Shown: positions 17,450 to 24,465 of the stretch, in pieces | How positions within the stretch are numbered: the stretch's first letter is position 1 | How the letters are laid out: every line of letters starts with the position of its first letter | From: JARRKC01 sp963723965 | Lineage (GTDB): Bacteria; Acidobacteriota; UBA6911; RPQK01; JAPXNP01 | Direction of reading: 5' to 3' | DNA: 64,000 bases | Assembly: GCA_963723965.1 (NCBI GenBank) | Contig: CAVRSV010000016.1 | Span: 232,140 to 296,139 of the forward strand | Made by a program: the position numbers and the translations under genes | Notes under the pieces: model-generated | Database searches by the model: none | What the model saw: the letters and a program-made list of their open reading frames with translations, nothing else | Told to the model about the DNA's origin: nothing

Positions 17450-18352
17450 ATGTCGGATGATCGAACCTCTCGCGGATCGCTGACCTCCATTCTCAGTCTC
17501 GTGGGCGCTTTCGTCCTCGGCGCCATTCTCATCGTCGCCACCCTCGGCAAGCTCGGCGACCCCATCGTGTTCGTCGAGCAGATCCACAACGAAGGGCTCG
17601 ATTTTCTTTTGTCGGCCAACACGGTGGCGCTGCTGGCCCTCGCCATCGAGACTTTCCTCGGCCTGGCTCTGCTGCTGGGGGTGCGAAATCGGGGGATCCT
17701 GATTCCCTCGGCGGCTCTGGTGGTCTTTTTCATCTCCCTGACCGGCTGGAACTACTATCTGGTGCTTTCCGGACAACGCGATGCCTCCTACGACTGCGGC
17801 TGTTTCGGGGTGTTTCTCCACCGCAATGCCGTGGCGGCCTTCTGGCAGGATCTGCCCATGCTGGGGATTCCCCTGATCCTGGCTCTGCTGGACCGCAAGG
17901 CCTTCCGCCGTCCCCTGGCCCAGTGGAAGATCACCGTGTCGCTGATCGGAGCGGTGGCGGTCCTGGCCTACACCGTGTACGGGGTCGGTCTGCCCACGGC
18001 GCCCCTGCCCGGTTCGGGCCCGGCGTCGGCGAGCGAGGTTCTGACCTTCCAGCCGAGTGCCCAGTTCGAGCTGCTCATCGGCGGGGAGCCCGACGCCGAA
18101 GGGCGCGTTCTGGAATGTCCGGAGACCCTGCAGCTCCTGCTTCTCTCGAAGTCCCTGGCCAAGCCCCTGGTCCTCGACATCCGGAGTTCCAGAGTCATGG
18201 AGTTGGACGGCCGGTCCGCCCTCGACGGGTCCGCCGAAGTCACCCTTCCCAGGGACCCGGACCTGCAGCCCATCGGGAGTTTCTCCGTCGGCTCCGAAGG
18301 CCTCAGCTTCGAATACGACGGCCGACCCATCGCCCTCCGCAACCGGGGCTGA
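17450..18352 (+). CDS. MauE/DoxX-family integral membrane protein
   Basis: 300 residues. The first 180 form about five hydrophobic segments with the motif YDCGCFG after the third. This motif is typical of MauE-like proteins, which are DoxX relatives involved in periplasmic disulphide chemistry or electron transfer. The lysine in LGKLGDP of the first helix is also shared. The C-terminal 120 residues are an extracytoplasmic extension (LTFQPSAQFELLIGGEPDAEG) I do not recognise. A decayed metallo-hydrolase fragment begins right at its stop codon. Function is inferred only at family level. Confidence 0.8.
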   Translation: MSDDRTSRGSLTSILSLVGAFVLGAILIVATLGKLGDPIVFVEQIHNEGLDFLLSANTVALLALAIETFLGLALLLGVRNRGILIPSAALVVFFISLTGWNYYLVLSGQRDASYDCGCFGVFLHRNAVAAFWQDLPMLGIPLILALLDRKAFRRPLAQWKITVSLIGAVAVLAYTVYGVGLPTAPLPGSGPASASEVLTFQPSAQFELLIGGEPDAEGRVLECPETLQLLLLSKSLAKPLVLDIRSSRVMELDGRSALDGSAEVTLPRDPDLQPIGSFSVGSEGLSFEYDGRPIALRNRG

Positions 18353-18530
18353 CGGCGACATTCTGCTGTCGAACAGGCGACAGCTCGGCCTTGACCCCAC
18401 GCGGGTGGAGGCCGTCGTTCTCTCTCATGCCCACGGGGATCATACCGGTGGGAACCTGAGCGAGGCGGAAATCGACTCGATCATCCGGCGCCTGTAGGCC
18501 CTGGGTGTCCGCAAGGTCGCGCCCAGCCCG
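18351..18530 (+). pseudogene. Remnant of an MBL-fold metallo-hydrolase
   Basis: In one frame the DNA encodes GDILLSNRRQLGLDP, then VEAVVLSHAHGDHTGG, the metal-binding HxHxDH motif. After a short stretch with a premature TAG (18495-18497) it gives ALGVRKVAPS, which in full-length MBL-fold proteins precedes a conserved metal ligand. The middle of the domain and both ends are missing. The segment abuts the stop of the MauE-like gene. Confidence 0.7.
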
Positions 18531-18545
18531 ATATACCCGACGGCC

Positions 18546-18847
18546 GTGACCGATCGAAAGTCCGAGATCCTGCCGTTCACCAACGGGCCCGATGACTGGA
18601 AGAAGCTGCTGGCCGACCCGAAAGGCAGTGGCGGAACGGCTACTCGGCCCGGACCCTGGCCCATTCGTGGGAAGGAGCCGACCCCCAGTTGTTCACCGGC
18701 CTCTTCGGCGTCGAGGCGGCCGAAGGCACCCTCCGGCGGCTCAACCCCGTCTCTCGCTCACCGCTCCTCGGTTCTGGGTCGTCGGCGACCATGCTATGCT
18801 ACGTGCACGCCCTCCACCGAGCGCCGTCACGTGGGTGCATCGCGTAG
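18546..18847 (+). pseudogene. Remnant of a DUF6946-like hypothetical protein, frameshifted
   Basis: Starting at GTG 18546 the frame encodes ILPFTNGPDDWKKLLADPK. After a shift at the AAA run (18621-18623), the next frame continues QWRNGYSARTLAHSWEGAD. Joined, these resemble the N-terminal half of DUF6946-type proteins (a DWKRLLADP ... RTGYSAR pattern; family name from memory). The rest of the family sequence is missing. Function of the family is unknown. Confidence 0.5.
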
Positions 18848-19032
18848 GCCGAGTTCTGACAGGGGACTTCAGATCCGGTTTCGCACAAGACCCTGGGACG
18901 AATGGCCGGTGACCAGGAGTCGTTGATCCAGAGGGTCTCGTGATTTCGCGAGACATCCACGGAGCCTCTCCTTTGCGCAAGAACGAAGATGCTGCCCTCT
19001 GATACGGGTCGGCCCAAGAGTCAGGCGAACGA

Positions 19033-20139
19033 ATGAAGCTGACAGTCCGAATTCTCAGAATAATCATGCTGATGGTCGCGATCACCTGTATCGTGGTATT
19101 CCCGCCCTGGGCCGGAATCTGGGCATGGTTAGCGCCATTACCCGATACGGTTCAGGAACAGCTCGATGAGGCTGTTGATCTCGGGCTGGACGGAATCATC
19201 GTTTATGTGGATCGATCAGGAAACGCGCCGGCTTTCTACTCTGCTGGGTGGAAGGACAGGGCGGAGCAAGTACCTGCCGACCCGAAGGCCCTGTTCAAGA
19301 TTGCGAGTATCAGCAAGCTCTATATCGCCGCTGCGGCCGCCAAATTGATCAATAGCGGGAGGTTGTCGCTGGACGACACTCTGGCTGATCGCTTGCCCGC
19401 GCTCAATGGCAGAATTGAATATGCGGACGAGATTACTCTGAAAATGCTGCTGAGACATCGCAGCGGCATCCCAAATTTCACCGATCAGGATGGGTTCGAC
19501 TGGTCCAAGTCACAGACGGACGCCAGCGAGAGTCTGGGACTGATATTGGATAAATCCGCCGATTTCAAACCCGACACTAACTATCGTTACTCCAATACCA
19601 ACTATCTGTTGATTGGCGATATCCTCGACAAAGCGTTGGGATATAGCCACCGTAGATATATCGATAAGAAGATCCTGGCGCCGCTCGGCCTGACCCATAC
19701 TTACGGGTTGCTTAGTCAAGTGGATATCGAAGATGTGGTCAGTGGATACCACTATCGATATGATGCAGATTTCAAGGAGATCGACTATATAATCCCGGGC
19801 GGGTCCATGATCGCGACTGCAGAAGATGTCGGGGTATTCGTGAGAGCATTGAATGATGGTTCATTGTTGAATGATGATGAGCAGGCTATCTATTCTTCAA
19901 TTTATGAGTATGGACACACTGGCTGGGTGCTGGGATACCAGAGCATCGCACGCTATCAGAAGGATATGGATACAGTGGTTGTTCAGTTTGTGAATACAAC
20001 CGGTGGAAGCTCCGAAATGATAGCGAGGGTCGTGTATAACCGGATTATCGAGATACTGCGCCGGCAGGGGCCGGGGGCGGGCACTCACGCGGGTGGGCAT
20101 GAAATGCGGCCCACCGTGGACCGCAGCGTCAGAAGGTGA
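19033..20139 (+). CDS. Serine hydrolase, class C beta-lactamase-like, membrane-anchored
   Basis: A 368-residue protein. An N-terminal hydrophobic segment (about residues 8-33) acts as a signal anchor, and a beta-lactamase/DD-peptidase domain follows. The nucleophile motif is S92-I-S-K95 and the second motif is Y186-S-N. A late HTG in EYGHTGWVLGY stands for the KTG triad. Such proteins include D-aminopeptidases, esterases and DD-carboxypeptidases; the substrate is unknown. Codon choice is visibly richer in A/T than its neighbours and it sits among decayed genes, suggesting horizontal acquisition. The last 25 residues (RRQGPGAGTHAG onward) return to high GC and may be read-through into flanking DNA. 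Confidence 0.85.
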   Translation: MKLTVRILRIIMLMVAITCIVVFPPWAGIWAWLAPLPDTVQEQLDEAVDLGLDGIIVYVDRSGNAPAFYSAGWKDRAEQVPADPKALFKIASISKLYIAAAAAKLINSGRLSLDDTLADRLPALNGRIEYADEITLKMLLRHRSGIPNFTDQDGFDWSKSQTDASESLGLILDKSADFKPDTNYRYSNTNYLLIGDILDKALGYSHRRYIDKKILAPLGLTHTYGLLSQVDIEDVVSGYHYRYDADFKEIDYIIPGGSMIATAEDVGVFVRALNDGSLLNDDEQAIYSSIYEYGHTGWVLGYQSIARYQKDMDTVVVQFVNTTGGSSEMIARVVYNRIIEILRRQGPGAGTHAGGHEMRPTVDRSVRR

Positions 20140-20305
20140 ACGCCAGTGAGCGTGACGCCGTGTGTCGCCTTCTACCGGGCCTGGTCCCCTGCGGCAGGAT
20201 TCGGGCAGGAGGGCGCGGTTGCGGGGTCCTGCCGCAGTAGACCAGCGGAAACGGGCGAATTCGAGGGGCGGGACGCTTGCTGGCGCTCACGTTCCGATCC
20301 GTTCC
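20140..20305. repeat. Imperfect palindrome, about 165 bp
   Basis: The best-preserved inner arms are CTGCGGCAGGA (20189-20199) and TCCTGCCGCAG (20227-20237). Outside them CTGGTC pairs with GACCAG. The outermost parts also match: CGCCAGTGAGCGT (from 20140) against the reverse complement of the segment near 20275-20295. It resembles a large repetitive-extragenic-palindrome or a non-autonomous element. Confidence 0.6.
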
Positions 20306-20530
20306 GTGCCCGGGGGGCAGGGGCGCGACCGGCGGCCTGTGAATTCCTGATCCGTGCCGATCGTCAGGTTCGAAACCGGCTTCGAACATGACGCCCCGGC
20401 ATGAGACGCGTGTCGCCATAGACCGACGAACACGCTCAACCCCGGCGCACCGGTCCCACGCAACGGACGCCACGCCGCAAGGGGTGCTCCGCTCCGACCG
20501 AGGTTCTTCACCGGATGGCGATGTGGCGCC

Positions 20531-20914
20531 TTGGTCCTTGCTCCCGCGCGGCCCCGGGCCCCCTTCTTCTTCAATTGGATCTCCCAACCCCGAGATGGGC
20601 AGCGCAATATTGTTCAGGGAAAGAAGTACTATCTGCAGGTCGGCGAGGGCAAGCGTGTCTGGGATGGCTGTCTTGAGATTTCCGCGAGACGCCAGGTTCT
20701 CGATCAGGTTGCCGTAGCCGAAAGTCCCAGATTCGGTGAGCCGCTCGTGGTTCAACCTCGGCTTGGCCAGGGGATCTTCCGTGTCAGCGTGATCGAGGCC
20801 TATCGCCGGGCCTGCGCCGTAACCGGGGAACACTCCCTCCCGCCACACGAAAGACATGACTGGCTCGGCCGACGAGCCCTCGAGCGGCACAACTCTGAGT
20901 ACTTCCTCGGGTAG
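20531..20914 (+). pseudogene. Remnant of an HNH restriction-type endonuclease
   Basis: The frame gives APFFFNWISQPRDG, NIVQGKKYYLQVGEGKRVWD, then RLGQGIFRVSVIEAYRRACA and VTGEHSLP. These are successive blocks of a familiar HNH endonuclease with a PUA-like N-terminal domain, whose HNH core normally follows the CAVTGE block. Here the next residues jump to LERHNSEYFLG, matching the extreme C-terminus (EWHNS...F.G). The catalytic HNH core has therefore been deleted, and about 150 N-terminal residues are also missing. The gene is dead. Confidence 0.7.
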
Positions 20915-21134
20915 GATGCAGTTCGTCTTCACCACCGGGGTTCGGGGCAATTTCCGAACACCGAATAGGAGCTTGAATAGCGACGAGTCTGATCGTCAAG
21001 GACCCTTCCACATCCGTGCTCGTTATCCACGACAGCGCTTGATCGAAAACTGGAGGCCGGGAGAGAAATCACTGGCCAAAGAGGCAAAAGCAGACGATAG
21101 TAGGTGTGGAGAGTCTCAAGAAAGGCACATATTT

Positions 21135-21896
21135 ATGAAGAGGTCGGAAAGTCCCAGTCTTTACCTCTCGGGGTCCCTTCTCGCTGGGGTGTTGCTGCTC
21201 ACTGTGACCGTACTCACGGCAGAATCACGCGCTCAGCCACCCGAAATGAGCTTCGACAAACTCGAGCTCCGGACGTCGTTTGGTGGTGCCGAAGAAGGAC
21301 AAAAGGGGCGGTTGTTGGTCAGCGCCAATCAAATCCAGTTTGCCACTAAGAACGGAAACGCAGTGTACTTCTCCGTTCCCTCGCACTCGGTCACGGACCT
21401 GTTCTACAGCCGGGTTTCTGGTCGTCGCATCAAGACGGCTGTCTTTGTTTCGCCGCTGCTGCTTTTCAGCAAGGGTAAGAAACATTACATGACGATCTCC
21501 TTCGACAACGGGGAAAACTTGGTTGGAGCTGTGGAATTCCGCCTCGATAAGAGCAACTACCGGGGCATCCTGCATGCGGTGGAATCCGTTTCCGGCGTGA
21601 CTCTTGAATTTGATCAGGAAGGCATCAAGGACGAAAAGGAGACAGTGGCCACGGCCGATTCCGATGCACGAAGAACTCAGGCCGACCTCGCGATCTTGCA
21701 CATCGATACTGAGCCCGGCGGAGCAGAGATTGAAATCGACGGCGCTTTCGCCGGCACTACTCCACGCAACAAGTCCCTGAAGGCAGGCAAATACAAGGTC
21801 AAGCTGAAGAAGAAGGGATACAAGGACTGGGAGCGTGAGTTAGAGGTCGCCGCCGGCGAAGAAATCCCGGTCCAGGTCCAGCTCGAGAAGGACTAG
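21135..21896 (+). CDS. Secreted protein with C-terminal PEGA domain
   Basis: A 253-residue protein. The ATG at 21135 begins a signal peptide (hydrophobic core LLAGVLLLTVTVL, cleavage near SRA-QPP). A middle domain of beta strands (LRTSFGGAEEGQKGRLLVSA, SVPSHSVTDLFYSR) resembles PH-like or GRAM-like folds seen in acidobacterial secreted proteins. The C-terminal 70 residues form a PEGA domain: LHIDTEPGGAEIEIDG, then a lysine-rich GKYKVKLKKKGYKDWE. PEGA domains are surface beta-sandwiches thought to mediate attachment. The frame is open upstream but without a better start. It stands between nuclease remnants. Confidence 0.75.
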   Translation: MKRSESPSLYLSGSLLAGVLLLTVTVLTAESRAQPPEMSFDKLELRTSFGGAEEGQKGRLLVSANQIQFATKNGNAVYFSVPSHSVTDLFYSRVSGRRIKTAVFVSPLLLFSKGKKHYMTISFDNGENLVGAVEFRLDKSNYRGILHAVESVSGVTLEFDQEGIKDEKETVATADSDARRTQADLAILHIDTEPGGAEIEIDGAFAGTTPRNKSLKAGKYKVKLKKKGYKDWERELEVAAGEEIPVQVQLEKD

Positions 21897-21944
21897 ACTG
21901 CGCGAGAGTTCACCCGGAGCAAACGGCGTCAAGCAGAGGCAAAC

Positions 21945-22989
21945 TTGGCAGACTCCCTTTCAATTCAACTTGACCACGCGGGGGCTAGAGTTGGAGCGTG
22001 GTCAGCTGCTCCCTTTGCTTCGGAGGTCGGGCCGGAGAGGGAACTGCAGCGCCTGCTTCGGGATCATCCTGAGATTCTTCCGTGGCGCGAGCTTGGGCTG
22101 GTGTCGCCTCTCAAGGTCCTCAAGGACGAAGTGGGGACCGTGGACGGGAAGTGCATCGACCATCTCGCCGTCGACGATCAAGGGCATGTCTACATCTTCG
22201 AGTGTAAGATCGTCAAGAACCACGAGATGCGATCGGTCATTGCCCAGGCCCTCGAGTATGCAGGGCAGCTCTCCTCGCTTGCGACAGTAAAAGAGTTCCT
22301 GTCGGCGGCGGAACTCACTCCCGACGAAATCACGGCAACCTTCGGACCGGAGGTCCTCTTCGGCCTGAAACACTGTATCCGCCAAGCGGATTATCGCGTT
22401 CTAATCGTGACCGATCATGCCGGCAACTCGGCACAGGCAAGGGTCAACCGCAAGACGGTGGAGTACCTGCGGAGCAGTACCGAGATTCATCTGGTCGAAA
22501 TCGCCAAGTTCGTCAACGATCTCGGGGAGCGGTTGTTCGTTCCGCACATCACCGCCGGAGGTCGGGCCCGTCGATCGGTCGTAGCGCCAGCTGGAGATCT
22601 GGAAACGGAACGCATTCCTGCAGCTCAAGGATGCCCCAGAGCTTCACCCGGCGCTTCTGGACTATGTCGGGTGGTTGGAGGAGTTCAATCCTGTGGGCAC
22701 GAAGGTGACTCCAACCGGGACGCTGAGCTCGACGTATCGGGGACACTATCTGGCCTACATCGAGCCTTGCGACGAGGGTGTCCTGCGGCTTTGGATCAGT
22801 GCCGGCGCGGCGACCGACCTGTCACCGGAAAAGCGCGAGAGATGGGGAGCCATTCTCCAGCAGTTCGAGGGAAAGCTGGGCCCGGCTTCCGGCAGCAACT
22901 ACTATCGAGTCGACCAATCCTCGGATCCGGCCGTTCTCAGGAACCACCTGGATCTACAGCAGCAGTTGGCGGGTGTTCTGGCGGGGTGA
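21945..22989 (+). pseudogene. NucS-like (DUF91) endonuclease-fold protein, frameshifted
   Basis: The first 205 residues are intact: ERELQRLLRDHPEILPW, then a PD-(D/E)xK-type core IDHLAVDDQG...YIFECKIVKN and the helix RSVIAQALEYAGQL. This nuclease fold occurs in NucS/DUF91 and related proteins. After VPHITAGG (about 22560) the frame is lost. The correct continuation QLEIWKRNAFLQLKDAPELH and about 110 further residues are read in the next frame, which also contains a TAG just before. A start at TTG 21945 is weak. Two lesions, or one indel plus its near context, argue for real decay rather than a single base-call error. Confidence 0.7.
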
Positions 22990-23121
22990 GGCCGAACTCT
23001 GAGTGCAGGCGTGCTACTCGGTGAACAGAGCGTTCGTTGAGCGGTTCGCCGACGAGCTGGCCCCGCCCAGAGGCGGGACCATAGTGGTAAGCACAGCAGA
23101 GTTCAAGAGTTTATAATCTGA

Positions 23122-23376
23122 GTGCTCTTCTCTCGCCAATCCGATAGATTACCCTGTGCGGACAGTAATCCTGCCCGAATTCTAGCTTCACAAGGGCGCG
23201 ACGCGATCCAAACGTGTCGATTGAAGTACAGCGGGGATCTCTCGAATTGGGAGTTTGCCATCTTCCGCTGGAGCATCGAGCAATATGACCCGGAAGCTTG
23301 GTACTTCCCCGGCGCCCATTTCGTGGACGGAAGCATCGAAGGAGCTCTCAGGGGCGGATACGAAGCCTACCGGTGA
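23122..23376 (+). CDS. Small hypothetical protein, probably the C-terminal part of a broken gene
   Basis: The frame opens at a GTG with no Shine-Dalgarno. The last 50 residues (CRLKYSGDLSNWEFAIFRWS, then DPEAWYFPGA) look protein-like and recall a small family with an N-W-E-F-A-x-Y/F pattern near the C-terminus. The first 30 residues look random. Upstream DNA (22990-23121) has short protein-like stretches with stops. I read it as a remnant. The rest of the 22990-23553 spacer holds only short repeats. Confidence 0.35.
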   Translation: MLFSRQSDRLPCADSNPARILASQGRDAIQTCRLKYSGDLSNWEFAIFRWSIEQYDPEAWYFPGAHFVDGSIEGALRGGYEAYR

Positions 23377-23516
23377 TGCCCTGACTTGGCGAGCTCGGCA
23401 AGCACCGTGCGGCCCGAAGGGCCCAGCGACCAAGGGGCCAAATCGGAAGGCGCGCCTCCGGGGCAGAGTTTCCGGTTCTCGTTCTCCCGTTACCCGCTCT
23501 CACGAGAGGCTTCCAG

Positions 23517-23540
23517 GTGCGAAGTGCGAAGTGCGAAGTG
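23517..23540. repeat. Heptanucleotide tandem repeat (GTGCGAA x3)
   Basis: Three perfect GTGCGAA units followed by GTGC, ending 14 nt before the methyltransferase stop. The same unit occurs at the other side of that gene (24281-24301). Confidence 0.85.
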
Positions 23541-23553
23541 CAGTTGGGAAGAA

Positions 23554-24237
23554 CTACCTCGGGTTGTTCGTACGGGGACGGAAGACCAGGAAGTACTGGT
23601 AGGGAAGGAAGGTGTGCTCCTGGGCGAGTTCGAATCCGTTGGCTCGCATCTGGGCGATCAGGTCCTGCTTAGCGATCTTCATCCCGTCCGGCGGCCCCAC
23701 CGGCAGCTCCCGCTTTTGAAAGTCGATCATGACGATCTGGCCCTTCGGCTTCAGCATCTTCTTCAGGAGCGCCAGATACCCGGCCTGGTCCTGGATATGG
23801 TGCCAGGTGTCGCAGATGAAGAAGCGGTCGACGGAGTGGTCGGGCAGAAGCGGATCGTCCGGCGGTGCGAGGATGGTCGTGACGTTCGGGATGCCCTGAT
23901 CCCGGATGATGCGATTCATATGGAGGATCATGTCGGGGTTGATGTCGACCGCATAGACCCGGCCGGTTGAACCGACGTGCCGGGCGATTCGAAAGGCGAA
24001 ATATCCGGAGCCCGCGCCGATGTCGGCGATGCGCTCGCCCTCTTTGAGATCGAGCGCCATGATCACTTCATGGGGCTTCTGGTATTCGTCCCGCTGCGGA
24101 TCGTCCAGAAAGGCGATGTAGGCCTTGGAGTTCTGATGGAGACGATGCATCTCCTCGGGGGTGAGCCGGGAATTCTGTTGCGCCGAAACGAGGGCGACGC
24201 AACAGACGGCGATGGAGGCGATGAGACTGGCTTTCAT
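23554..24237 (-). CDS. Exported class I SAM-dependent methyltransferase
   Basis: A 227-residue protein. It starts with a clear signal peptide (MKASLIASIAVCCVALVSAQ, cleavage after SAQ or VSA). A methyltransferase domain follows, with motif I ADIGAGSGYFA, the acidic loop VYAVDINPD, and motif IV FFICDTWHHI. The last strand is GQIVMIDFQKREL. The order and spacing match class I methyltransferases, and the extracytoplasmic location is the oddity, because SAM is normally cytosolic. The gene is flanked on both sides by GTGCGAA heptamer tracts. Similar secreted methyltransferases are widespread in Acidobacteriota and Planctomycetes, with unknown substrates. Confidence 0.85.
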   Translation of the reverse strand: MKASLIASIAVCCVALVSAQQNSRLTPEEMHRLHQNSKAYIAFLDDPQRDEYQKPHEVIMALDLKEGERIADIGAGSGYFAFRIARHVGSTGRVYAVDINPDMILHMNRIIRDQGIPNVTTILAPPDDPLLPDHSVDRFFICDTWHHIQDQAGYLALLKKMLKPKGQIVMIDFQKRELPVGPPDGMKIAKQDLIAQMRANGFELAQEHTFLPYQYFLVFRPRTNNPR

Positions 24238-24280
24238 GTCGTTGCTCCGGGTCAGTCACCAAGCCTACAACATTTGGAAG

Positions 24281-24301
24281 GTGCGAGGTGCGAAGTGCGA
24301 A
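24281..24301. repeat. Heptanucleotide tandem repeat (GTGCGAG, GTGCGAA x2)
   Basis: Three consecutive heptamers upstream of the methyltransferase start. It is the mirror partner of the tract after its stop. Confidence 0.85.
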
Positions 24302-24465
24302 GAGTCTCTGGAGGGGACAACCATTTTCGGACAGAAAATCCCAAAAACGGGCACCCGCAGGTCGGGCGTTTTTCGAGGCTCCCTCCGGGCGTACACTGAA
24401 ATCGGGGGAATGGAGTGGGGATTCGGTTGGCATGGGAACTGCCTTCCGAATGTTGCGAGGGAAAT

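Noticed and set aside
20129..20950. 273-codon minus-strand frame
   Set aside because: It spans the palindrome and lies antisense to the HNH remnant, whose plus-strand frame has recognisable blocks.
23625..23655. GTTCGAATCC-like tRNA T-loop sequence
   Set aside because: It lies inside the methyltransferase coding sequence, with no acceptor stem or anticodon arm around it.
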